NCBI GenBank assembly: GCA_003550305.1
Contig: QKYT01000029.1
Location: forward strand, 131,700 to 195,699
Length of the DNA: 64,000 bases
DNA from: Glomus cerebriforme
Lineage: Eukaryota; Glomeromycota; Glomeromycetes; Glomerales; Glomeraceae
Direction: 5' to 3'
Positions 13,105 to 23,073 of this stretch are shown here, piece after piece. Position 1 is the stretch's first letter; each line of letters begins with the position of its first letter. Made by a program: the position numbers and the translations under genes. The notes under the pieces were generated by a model. That model was given only the letters and a program-made list of their open reading frames with translations. It did not search any database and was not told the DNA's origin.

Positions 13105-14785
13105 ATTTTTTATATTAGACAAAATTACAAAAAAAAAAAAAAATTTTCTTTTTTTTTTTAAAAAAAAAAAATCAAGATCCAAACCTTTTTATTTTTATAT
13201 TATCCTAAAAAAAAAGATGAATGTAAGGAGTGCATTATTAAAAAGCAAATCTTCGAACCCCAAAGGTTCTTTCCCGTTACTCGTTATTGTTGCACATCAA
13301 AAAAAAATTTTTTTTATAAACCATCATTTTCCAAATTTGTTATATTAAAAATTTTTTTTTGATTTATCCCCAAAAGTTGGCCATTAAACTAAATCGTATT
13401 ATTTGGTATTTTTGCGTCATTTTTAGTTTATTCGAAAGAAACAAAAGAAACAACTGATTTTCGCTTTTGTTTGCATAAACATGTGCAGCATATATGCTAT
13501 TAGACATTCCGGACAACTAAAAAAAACGTGGTATCAATAAAGCAAATTATATCCATATCAAGTTTAGATCACATGAAATTGATATTTGATAAGTTATTGT
13601 TATCGTAACACAATTTAATTTTTTCATTAAAGACAATATTAAAAAAAAAAATACCAAATTTTATTGATAAGTGAATCCTTGGTTGTACTTAAACACCGAG
13701 ATCGATCGCACCCTTTTTCTTGGATATTATTATCTCATGTCTAATCTAACACATAGATCCTAAATAGTCGTAGCCGTATAAACTAAATATCTTTAAACAT
13801 TGAGAATTATAATATTAATGCCGGTCAAAATATTTTATTCAGAATTACATAATTACATTCAATATTTGATTCAGTGTTGTTTCAAGATACTGAAAACTAA
13901 TCCAAATTTGTGGCTGTGATTTGTGTGACAATTTAATGTGAAAATTTACAAGATGGGACATGGATATATATAGAAAAGTGAATACTGTAAAACAAAAAAA
14001 AAATGATCGAATTTTTCTGCACAAGTTTTTCGCGGGGGGTTTAATTATTGTTCACGTGATGTGTTTCATAAGTAAACCAGGGAATTCTCATTCTATTCTT
14101 CTAGACTTCTGTAAGCAGTTCTTTTAATTATGGTGCTGCAAGAAATACATGAAAATGAAGAACATAACAAAGAATAAAATAATAAATTTTATATACTGAG
14201 AAGTTTAAAATAGTATTCAAGGATAAAGATATTAAATAAAAAATAAAGATAGTAAATAATCCCTCAAAACTATTTTAAAAGAATTTATCAAAAATGGGAA
14301 TGACGAAATTGTTGTATGAATGTTATACGAAAAATCTCATTAACTAATTCGGTGAATTAAAGAAACTCTATTAGCCGGATTTTTTCAATGTTCCACCATC
14401 GTAGTAAGCACAATATGAAATAAATCCATGTATGGTAAACGTTGACAATTGGGAATTTTTTTTTCCTTCTCTCTTTTTTTTTCAACTATTTGAATGTTGA
14501 ATTAAAATAAATTTACGTTGAGAGTGTCATACTAATTTGAACCTTTTTAATTGAATCTTTTTTAAAAATTACTGATTATTAAAAAATAACTATCTTGCGT
14601 AAGTTTTTAATTTAATTTATTTTGTTAATATTTATATATTTTTTTTATTTTTTTTTGAATTACTAACAAGTTTTCTTCTTTATATATTTCTTATAGTTAG
14701 ATTTCAATTTTTTGCAACATTATTAGTTTCGTTAAGATTATTTTGAAGATTATTAATTCTTAAAATAAAATTTTCTTTCGTAAAA
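13105..14785. other. Divergent intergenic region
   Basis: About 1.7 kb between the desaturase and Bem1 start codons, so it should carry both promoters. Poly-A/T tracts are frequent. A pyrimidine-rich TTCCTTCTCTCTTTTTTTTT tract lies about 320 nt upstream of the Bem1 start. No open frame of interest. Confidence 0.5.
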
Positions 14786-16627
14786 ATGAAAAAGAATATG
14801 GTCAAAGTTCCTAAAAATTTTAAACCTTTGGATTTTCGTAGGTCCGTTACAAAGGATAAAATATCGACACCTATTCCAACAAAAGCACCTCCCTCTATCC
14901 TTCCTCCAAAAAAAGTCATAAAAGCATTATTTGATTATGATGCAAATGGACCTAAAGAGTTGTCATTTTCCAAAGGTGATTTCTTTCATGTAGTTGGTAA
15001 TGAGGATGATCCAAATTGGTATGAAGCGTGTAATCCTGCAACAAATAAACAGGGTTTAGTTCCTGTTTCATATTTTCAAGTATTAGAAAAAGGTGGAAGA
15101 ATGAGTGGAACTCCTTTATTTGATTCATCATATCCTTTTGGAGCAAGTGGAGGAGGTAACAAACCTCAACCATTATACGGAATTGTACTTTATGATTTTG
15201 ATGCGGAACGTCCTGATGAATTGGAAGCTAAAGCGGGTGAACCAATTATCGTAATTGCTCAATCAAATCATGAATGGTTTGTTGCTAAACCCATTGGAAG
15301 ATTGGGAGGTCCAGGACTTATTCCCGTATCTTTTGTTGAAATAAGAGATCATGCGACCGGTAGGGCAATAGAAAATGTTCAAGAATTAATGGATAAATCG
15401 GTGGTTCCAAAAGTTGAAGAATGGAAAAAAATGACTCAAGATTATCAAGAAAATAGTATTTCTTTGGGTCGTTTAGATCTCAATGATTCAAAATTAGCTC
15501 CTATAGGAATAGATCCTAATAATCCTGGTAATATAAACCCTAAATTAGCTCCTGTAGCATTCCCTAGTAATACAATTACTCCTCAAACTGATTTTAATAA
15601 TAATAACGATGATAATGATAGTTACAATGATAATAATTATTATTATGGTCAAGTTGGAGGAGACAATAATAATAGAAATTCTGATGCTTCTGATACTTTA
15701 CCTGTGAACGAAGAAAATCCAATTGATATAATTTCAGCTTCAGTTGAATCGTTTCAATTTAGAGATGAAAGATATTGGTTTTTGATTAGAGCCGAAATGG
15801 CTTCAGGACGATTTAGATTTTTATACAGATTATATGAAGATTTTTATGAATTTCAAATAGCACTTTTAAATAAATTTCAAGAAGAAGCAGGACGTACAGG
15901 AAAACAACGTATTTTACCATTTATGCCAGGACCTCTATCATACGTTAATGACATGATTACATCTCAAAGAAGAGCAGATTTAGATGTCTATGTTAAAGAA
16001 TTATTAAATTTACCAGGATATATATTATCAGATCCGTTAATAAATGATTTATTTGGATTAAAGGATGACGATGTGGAAACTGATGATCCGAGACAACCTG
16101 GAGAAGTAATTGATGAAAATGGAAGAACTTCTTTATTAGGTTTAGATTCCTCTCCGGTTGATCCTACCCCTTCAATGACGTATTCATCTCTACAATATCA
16201 ATCTTCTTATAATAATGTTCTTCAGCAACAACCTAAAAAACAACCTTCTCTTAATGGAAGTTTTAAACATAATACCGGAGGTTCATCATTCACTTCTGGA
16301 GGACAGCCTCCGTTTATGAGATCATCGCGTGTTCATGATGATACTCCTGATACAACGTCAACACCTTCACCAACATATACATCTTCGCATAAATTGGAAG
16401 GTTTAAGAATTAAAATAGAATATCGTGGGGATTTATTCGCCATTCTTCTGAGTAAAGATGATATGAATTTTCCCAGATTTCAAAAGAAATTATCTGATCG
16501 GTTTGGTAGTCTTGATAATTTAAAATATAAAGATAGTAATGGCGAATTTATATGGTTACGAGATGAAGCTGCTTTGAATAAAGCATTAAAAATTGGTAGC
16601 AAGTTGTTACTTTCTTTAGACCAATAA
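14786..16627 (+). CDS. BEM1: Bem1/Scd2-type polarity scaffold (SH3-SH3-PX-PB1)
   Basis: Cytoplasmic/cortical scaffold expected to bring Cdc42, its exchange factor and PAK kinase together at growth sites such as hyphal tips. The single uninterrupted frame encodes 613 aa. The domain order is diagnostic. SH3-1 is at about 43-100 (ALFDYDANGPKELSF to GLVPVSYFQVL). SH3-2 is at about 130-187 (VLYDFDAERPDELEAKAGE to GLIPVSFVEI). The PX domain is at about 310-425 (ERYWFLIRAE, FRFLYRLYEDFYEFQ, RILPFMPGP). The C-terminal PB1 is at about 535-612 (LRIKIEYRGDLFAILLS to LLSLDQ). An Asn/Asp-rich low-complexity loop (about 270-305) separates SH3-2 from PX. The start was chosen at the first ATG, about 40 residues before SH3-1. 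It is the only long gene here without introns. Confidence 0.95.
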   Translation: MKKNMVKVPKNFKPLDFRRSVTKDKISTPIPTKAPPSILPPKKVIKALFDYDANGPKELSFSKGDFFHVVGNEDDPNWYEACNPATNKQGLVPVSYFQVLEKGGRMSGTPLFDSSYPFGASGGGNKPQPLYGIVLYDFDAERPDELEAKAGEPIIVIAQSNHEWFVAKPIGRLGGPGLIPVSFVEIRDHATGRAIENVQELMDKSVVPKVEEWKKMTQDYQENSISLGRLDLNDSKLAPIGIDPNNPGNINPKLAPVAFPSNTITPQTDFNNNNDDNDSYNDNNYYYGQVGGDNNNRNSDASDTLPVNEENPIDIISASVESFQFRDERYWFLIRAEMASGRFRFLYRLYEDFYEFQIALLNKFQEEAGRTGKQRILPFMPGPLSYVNDMITSQRRADLDVYVKELLNLPGYILSDPLINDLFGLKDDDVETDDPRQPGEVIDENGRTSLLGLDSSPVDPTPSMTYSSLQYQSSYNNVLQQQPKKQPSLNGSFKHNTGGSSFTSGGQPPFMRSSRVHDDTPDTTSTPSPTYTSSHKLEGLRIKIEYRGDLFAILLSKDDMNFPRFQKKLSDRFGSLDNLKYKDSNGEFIWLRDEAALNKALKIGSKLLLSLDQ

Positions 16628-17293
16628 AGGAAGGGAAAGAAAGATAAAGGAAAAAATACACTAATAGAAAAATAAAACATTTAGATAGAATGTTTGGGGT
16701 GTGATTTTCTTCTTTTTTTTTTGTATTCGATATTTCTTTTTTAATTCATTCAGAACATGTAGATATTTATTATTTTGTTACATGTAATTATACACATTTA
16801 TAACTTTCACTTATCACTTTCATTGCCACATTTCATTAAAATTATTCGTTGTATGTATAGATAGAATTTTATTATTATTATTATTATCATTATTATTATT
16901 ATTATTGTTATATATTATTATTTATTTGGTAAGGATTTATTAGTTATTAATTATTTTATTTAGTTTAAAGAAAGTATTTTTTATCATAAAAAAAAATATT
17001 TTTTAAAAAAAAAAATTTTATTTTCTCACTATAATAGTTTATTTTTTATTTTTATTTTTTATTTGAAATTTCTACGTCGAATAGTAAAAAGATGTAAATT
17101 TAATAAATTTATGATAAAATGAGATTAATTATTGTACAATGAGAACATTTATTAAATACAGTAGATATGAGACATTTTTTTTTTGATACAATGATTTATT
17201 TAGTTAATTTATTATTTTGTAAGACTATTATACATTTTACCAATATATTGTAATTGAATCTACAACAATACTACAAAAATTTATTATAATTGA
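16628..17293. other. Convergent 3' intergenic region with ATT microsatellite
   Basis: Contains an (ATT/TTA)n microsatellite at about 16868-16915, interrupted by ATC and GTT. The rest is A/T-rich spacer between convergent genes. Confidence 0.6.
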
Positions 17294-17946
17294 TTATCCG
17301 CTATCTTGTTCACTAGGTAATTCCGTAATCACATCAACATACCCTTCAATATTTTTACCAGAATCAGATTTGTTTTCGCTAGTATTTCTTTGATGTTCTC
17401 CATTATATTTATCTGCAGAAACAAACTTATTTTGTTTTGGATCAAAAATTTCTGATGGCTCAGTAGATTCGGCTAAAAATAATGATATAGAAGAAAAAGT
17501 TTGTAATTAATGAAAAAAGGCTGTAAAGAATCAAAAATCATATCAACTTACAAGAAGCGGGAGCTTGACTGTCTATTGCGGTAGGTGCATCATCCGGATC
17601 ACGTTCTTTTATTTCTTGATTTCGTGATTGTTCTTTACTCTGTAAATTGTATATTTATATTCTAAATCAATCAACTACTACTGTCAAATTGACCATCACT
17701 GAATACACTTACACCTGTAGTATTTTTCTTAATAGTAGCTGCATCAAGCCCTGGTGGAGGCTGTTTAATATCAGTTATATTATTAATTTGTCCTCGAGAA
17801 AAATGAGATTCTGGTGGTGATGATGAATAATGACGAAAATCATATCTAATTAATAAATTGTTAATGGGGGTTTTTTTCGTAATTACTCTCGTGTCTCTTG
17901 TAATCTGGTTGAAGGAAGGATTATTTAAAATTTTTTTAGCAAACAT
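17294..17946 (-). CDS. Small protein with mitochondrial-like N-terminus, unidentified
   Basis: I do not recognise the family. Three exons (17946-17713, 17639-17552, 17472-17294) join in phase to 166 aa. The first 40 residues (MFAKKILNNPSFNQITRDTR and on) are rich in Arg/Lys/Ser/Asn and lack acidic residues apart from two Asp. A YDFRHYSSSPP stretch follows, resembling a mitochondrial presequence and its cleavage region. The remainder is hydrophilic and acidic (KERDPDDAPTAIDSQ, and EGYVDVITELPSEQDSG at the end) and has no membrane segment. Exon 1 uses a GTAAGT donor two bases inside an alternative GTGTAA donor, and only GTAAGT keeps the downstream frame. Matrix localisation is inference; function unknown. 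Confidence 0.7.
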
Positions 17947-18419
17947 GATTTTTTTTTAAAATTTTCTCAAAAAAAATTTCAATGTATTTATTGACGAGAA
18001 AATTAATTATTATATTAATGAGTTAAAAATTAAGTAATATGTGGCGTAATTATACGTCATCATTATTTCACTAATACGCCAACACCATAAAAGTGAAAAC
18101 GGTTAATACTTAAATTTAGTTATGTTGAATATTATCTATGAAATAAGCTACATACTAAAAAATATATCACAAAAAAGTTTTTTTTTTAAAAAAAAGTAAT
18201 AATTTATATTGAATGAATAAAAAAAATTCTAAACATCATTAATTGAAGAAAGGGCTACATTTTACTAAACCTGAATCAAAACTATTCTTTATTTAAAATC
18301 CAATCTACTTGTAAAAAATGTTTTATACAACACCCCTAAAAATAAATATAAATAATATAATATTTATTAATTATTCGAAATAATAATATTAATAATAAAT
18401 TTCAACATTAAATCATTAT
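17947..18419. other. Intergenic spacer
   Basis: AT-rich 470-bp gap between two minus-strand genes. It should contain the promoter of the unidentified mitochondrial-like protein and the 3' end of ERD2. Nothing else was seen. Confidence 0.5.
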
Positions 18420-19493
18420 TTATACTGACTGAGGTAATTCGAATTTTTTTCCGTGTAATACTCTGTAATAGAAAATTGTAAGTAAACTTGTATATAATAA
18501 AATTTACACTTGACATGTTCAATACTTACTTTGTGTAATAAATATAAAAGAAGTCACTATATAAAGCAGTTTGAACAGCACCAGCAATCCATGAAATTTT
18601 ATCAACATGACTTTCAGTTACGAATCTCCATAACCAATTAATCAAATACAAAGCTCTATATCCTCCTAGCGCAAATAAATAATGCGTAGTAATTGTTTCT
18701 GCTTCTCCTGTACGGCTCAACATAAACAATTGTGGGAGAATCGCGACTGATTCAAGATAAATCGAAAATTGCCATAAAATCTTTAATCCGAAAATTGAAT
18801 CGAAAAAAAAATTAGTTTTCATTGTCAAAATATACATGTAAAAAAACTTCAAAAGTTAATTTACCTCCATAAGTACAAAATCACTAAAAATTAGAGCCAA
18901 TAACAAACTCCCTCCCAATAAAAACTCTACTCTAAAAGTATCCAAATTTGGATCATATGTAGCTCGGAATTTAAATTTCATTAAATACAAAATATAAATT
19001 GATGTTGCAATAAAAAATATTTTCATCGATGTATTATATAATGAAATAAAAGCTGTAAATAAATCGAGATATCTAGTGACAAATACAATAGAATAAAGTA
19101 ATTGGGATTTAAAAGAGATACCTATAAAAAGATAATAATCATTAAAAAAAATTATCCTTTTTTATTAATTAACAAAATATACATTGTTATTTTTCTTGAA
19201 TGCAAATAAAAAATGGCTAGATCATATTTTTAAAAAAAGGTTTCAATTTTCTAAACGATACTACTATAGGACTTTTTTGAATAAACGAGTTTAGACTTCA
19301 TATGAAATTTTCAATAAATGAATTAAGTAGTTTGATCCCATTAAATATTCATTTAAAATCCACATAAATTCCTTTAAGAAATTTCAATAAAATCAAACTT
19401 ACCAGAACATGATCGCGTCTTTTGAATTTTTAATAATAGAATAAAAATAGACGCTAAATGCATTAAATCTGCTACAAGTCGAAAAATATTCAT
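18420..19493 (-). CDS. ERD2: ER lumen protein-retaining (KDEL/HDEL) receptor
   Basis: Seven-helix Golgi receptor that returns HDEL/KDEL-tagged proteins to the ER. Four exons (19493-19403, 19121-18865, 18780-18530, 18462-18420) give 213 aa, equal to the family norm of about 212. Family landmarks are the start [15 protein letters not shown], then [63 protein letters not shown] and the tail [12 protein letters not shown]. The third exon must begin at ILWQ. The open frame that runs upstream into intron sequence ([14 protein letters not shown]) is not coding. The last 43-nt exon supplies the cytoplasmic KKF tail. The identification and borders are secure. Confidence 0.95.
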
Positions 19494-19878
19494 CTTAACT
19501 TATTATCTTTTAAATAGAAGTTTATATAATAAAATATTTAAATTTTCAATAAAAAAAAAGATGCTTATGTCGAATTCAGAAAAAAGGAAAAAAGTAAGTA
19601 GTTTTGGAATGAATGATTTTGTATGATGATCTTTTTTATAAATTCTCAATTATGATGCCATAGAGATTATCCAATAATTTATTAGCAAATCGCAAATTCT
19701 TATTTGACAACAAATTATAAGTCAATCTGGTTTTAACAAATTTTACTTATCAAAAAAAAAAAAAAAAAAGGAAAAAACTAAAAGCTTTAAATATCATGCC
19801 ATCTTTTTTAATGATCATTCATCAAATTTACATTAAAAACTAAATATTCAGAAAGATTATAGTCTCGAAAATTATTTA
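19494..19878. other. Intergenic spacer
   Basis: About 385 bp between ERD2 and COX6B, both on the minus strand. It contains an A run near 19752-19769. No gene was recognised. Confidence 0.5.
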
Positions 19879-20439
19879 TTAAGAATCAAGATTAACGGGA
19901 AAATTTCCTTCTTCTCTTTGAGTATCCCATTTTGAAATCTAAATGTTTTAAAAAAAAATCATTAATAAAAAAAAAATTAAATTTTTTTAAATTAAAAATA
20001 TGGTTAAAAAAAACAATTATCTAAAACAGACTTGTTTAATAATCTAATAGATAAATGTGAGTTGTTTTTCCTTTGGACACTTACAAAATCATTAGGACAC
20101 AGACTATGATAAGCTCTAAAGAATTGTTGACAAGGAGCAAAATCTTCTCCACGTGCTTTAATACATTTAAAGTAGTCTACATAATTTTGCCAACAATGTT
20201 TAGTTTGATTAGTATTTGGAAAGCGAGCGTCAAAGCCGGCTAGAAAGAAAATTAATAAATCAATTAGCCTTAAAAAATCGGTTAATTTTAATTTAATATT
20301 GGAAATAGTTCAATTATATAGTTACCAGTACGAATAGTAATAGTCTTAGTTTCGGTTTCGCTGTTATAGAATTTATACAATTATTACGAGAGAATAAAGT
20401 ATAACATTAGATTCTTCTAAATACATACTTATCGGACAT
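19879..20439 (-). CDS. COX12: Cytochrome c oxidase subunit 6B (Cox12)
   Basis: Intermembrane-space subunit of respiratory complex IV, 86 aa. Too fragmented to appear as one open frame, it is rebuilt from four exons: 20439-20429 (11 nt), 20360-20326, 20239-20085 and 19938-19879. The twin-cysteine fold is exact: Cys31-x9-Cys41 and Cys52-x10-Cys63, the arrangement specific to COX6B and imported by the Mia40 relay. Conserved blocks are GFDARFPNTNQTKHCWQNY, DYFKC, CQQFFRAYHSLCP and a final KWDTQREEGNFP. The start exon encodes only MSD plus two bases of the next codon. It is supported by a GTATGT donor and the in-frame product MSDNETETKTITIRT. Strong call. Confidence 0.92.
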
Positions 20440-20979
20440 AGTTTCCCAATCGATTGCAAATGTTTTTGATAAATGAGGAGAAAATTATTTTATAAAACTA
20501 TGTACGACTGTGATCACCTGTGCCGCATTATTGTTGTTTTGAACCAATCATATTTAAGGAAAGGAGATGCTCAAAATGAAACTGCCAACCTGCGTTTCGA
20601 ATTTGTCGATTCCGTTGTTCCTGTCCACCAAATACTATCCGTTTTTTTTTGAGGTATATTAATAAGTATTTTAAATGTGAAAATCAAAAAGTAATGACAG
20701 TTTTGGTTAATTTGACGGTACATATATTTTGACGGTACATTTATATGCTGCGGCTTGCGGTTTTGAGAATCAGAACCATAAAAAAAATTCATTTATTTTT
20801 TGATTATATGTATCAGCAGATCTATCTACCTCTACCATAAATAAAATGTCAACGAGATTTTATGAGCCTTCCTTCAATAAAGAGTGAGTCATGTTCAACA
20901 ACTCCAGTTAAAGAGAAATCAGTAAAATCACGATTGGTGATTATTAACTATTACGTGTCAGCCAAAAATAACATAGAAG
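20440..20979. other. Intergenic region
   Basis: Promoter side of COX6B and the upstream flank of the MYST pseudogene. No coding frame is supported. A short repeated phrase TGACGGTACAT occurs twice (near 20714 and 20731). Confidence 0.5.
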
Positions 20980-22390
20980 ATGGATTCAAATTATCAATTT
21001 AATAATGATATTATAACCGAATATTATATTACATACGCGTTTTATGATAGAAGACTTGATGAATGGGTAAGAGGTGATCAAATTTATACTAAAAGAGAGA
21101 TAGATAACACATTACCTAAAAAGAGAAAAATTTGATGAAATTTCTGACACAAAATACCTATTGAAGATTCTCGGGATGATGTTTCCACTACTTTTGAAAC
21201 ACCAATAAAAATAAATGTTCATTTTATAGTTCAGAATCACACACATTACAATCAACTTGTAATATTAGTTCAAGTTCTTAAAATAGTAGAATCTTTAGCT
21301 TCAGGTGGTAATCAATTAAAATATGTGTAAAAATACACATATATCAAGGAAATTCAAATAGGAGAAGATCTGATTGACTCTTGGTATTTTTCATCACATC
21401 CTGAAGAATTTAATGATGCACCTGTTGTATATATTTGTATGTTCTGCTTGAGTTATTACATGAGTGAATTTCAGTTCAAATGTCATAAAAGGAAATATAA
21501 TTTACTTCAAACCAAATTTACAAAGATGAAGAAGAGAATATTATTATGTTCGAAATTGATGGGGAGAGACAATAAATTTATTGTCAAAACTTATGTTTAC
21601 TTTCAAAGCTTTTTCTTGATCATAAATTACTTGCTTATGATACTTTACCATTTTGATTTTACATATAATGCTTTTACAATGATATTGGGTATTGTATGAT
21701 TGGATATTAAAAAAAATAACATGGATAACTATAACTATTTCGCATGTATTCTTACATTGCCTCAACTAGTGTTCCAATCCGAGGATATCCATCATCCGTT
21801 TATCCGATCCAGTTGGAAACCGTCATCCATTTATTCGATCCAGTTGGAATTCGCAATCCATTGATCATTAGAGAAATCTGCCAGATAATGGATATCTGAA
21901 AAATATCCATTAGAAATCCTAGAATGAGGATTATAAAACATTTAATGTTGACAGATAATTTTGGATTGAATCTGTTATTATCTGTCATTCAAAAAATCTG
22001 ATCTATTACGGATATCTGTCAAAAAACTGGATAACGGGTAAATGGATTGGAATACTAGACTCAATATCAAAAAAAAGGTTATGGTAGATTCTTGATAGCA
22101 TTTTTATATACAATATCAAAAATGCAAGATAAAGTTGGCGCATTTGAGAAACCTTTTCAGATCTTGGTTTAGAGATATTATTAAAAGTTAATAAAACAAA
22201 TGAAGGAATTTCAATTGATGAAATTGCTTATTAAATCAGCTAAAGGATGTTTAACATACTTTACACGATTGGAATTTGTATCTATCTTGTATAATTAAAT
22301 GGATTAATGGAAATTGGTAAGTATTTAAAAAGCATCATATAATTAAAAGCGAGTGCTTTGATAAGTTTTAGGTACCACCAGTCTTCTTGT
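20980..22390 (+). pseudogene. Broken MYST-family histone acetyltransferase (Esa1/Tip60-like)
   Basis: Relic of a nuclear lysine acetyltransferase gene. The chromo-barrel remnant is at 20980-21135 (ITYAFYDRRLDEWVRGDQI), then a stop. From about 21310 the MYST core appears: EIQIGEDLIDSWYFSSHPEEF and VYICMFCLSYYM, a zinc-finger region that no longer keeps its full C2HC set. Next come, in shifted frames, IMFEIDGE, QNLCLLSKLFLDHKLLAYDT and NYNYFACILTLP. A transposon then interrupts the gene. The acetyl-CoA loop and following helix resume after it (KKGYGRFLIAFLYTISK, FEKPFSDLGL). Weaker C-terminal traces (SIDEIAY and a WINGNW phrase) reach about 22340. At least four stops or frameshifts plus the insertion make a functional product very unlikely. 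It may be a dead paralogue, with the functional copy elsewhere. Confidence 0.85.
21766..22059. mobile_element. Inverted-repeat MITE inserted in the MYST pseudogene
   Basis: About 294 bp. The left end is CTAGTGTTCCAATCC (21766-21780) and the right end is its near-perfect inverse GGATTGGAATACTAG (22044-22058). It is flanked by a 5-bp direct duplication CTCAA at 21761-21765 and 22060-22064. Removing the element plus one duplication gives uninterrupted codons L-P-Q-Y-Q-K-K-G-Y-G, the expected acetyl-CoA motif. The insertion is therefore precise and the borders are known. Inside, a 26-bp unit beginning CATCC and ending CAGTTGGAA occurs twice in direct orientation (21793-21818 and 21824-21849). There is no coding capacity, so it is non-autonomous; the superfamily is not assigned. 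Confidence 0.85.
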
Positions 22391-23073
22391 CAATTTTTTA
22401 ATTAAAAGATGGATTGAAAGATGAAAACAGCTGAAATCTGATAATTATAGAAAAAGTTAATGATTAACCAAAGCTTAGATTATATAACATAAATTATCTA
22501 TTTAAATTAGGCATTATAATAATATCATTAGATGCTGTTTAATGTAATAAATAATATTTCACGACAACTTTAATCCGTATGTAATCTTATGGTATCATTA
22601 TTGCTAAAAGTATATTCATCTACTCACCTACTCTTCATCTAAAATTAAGTAATTATAATAGATTAGATAAATTAAATATAGTACCGTACAGCACTGACTA
22701 AAAGATCCCCCTTTCGCCATACTCCTTAGATAGTGCTATATGGTAATAATGCATTACATTACAATTATTATAATTACATACAACATAGAACTTTTATAAT
22801 AAAAGACTTTAAATAAAATACCAAACTTATTAATTATTTTATTATGAGATAATTTCTAAATCATAATTATCGAATAAATAGAAATTATAATAGTTATATC
22901 TTAATTATACAGGAATATTTAATACTTTTAAAATTATCATTTTTTTTCTTAAACCAAATGTTTGTAATTTAATAATGTAAACTTAATTCCAAATATATCA
23001 GACATAATAATATATGTATATTTATAAAAAAATCTACAAATAAATAATGATGTTAACTAAACGTATAACAATT
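22391..23073. other. AT-rich spacer
   Basis: Between the MYST relic and the 3' end of Rqc2. A slightly GC-richer patch at 22683-22745 (ACTGACTAAAAGATCCCCC) may be a transposon fragment, but there is no matching inverted copy. Otherwise nothing. Confidence 0.45.

Noticed and set aside
13231..13275. TTCGAACCCC phrase suggesting a tRNA T-arm
   Set aside because: No acceptor stem, D-arm or anticodon stem could be paired around it.
18781..18852. Extra N-terminus [21 protein letters not shown] in front of the third ERD2 exon
   Set aside because: It is intron sequence: the family continues directly from MEILWQFS, and GTAAAT/AAAG splice sites fit.
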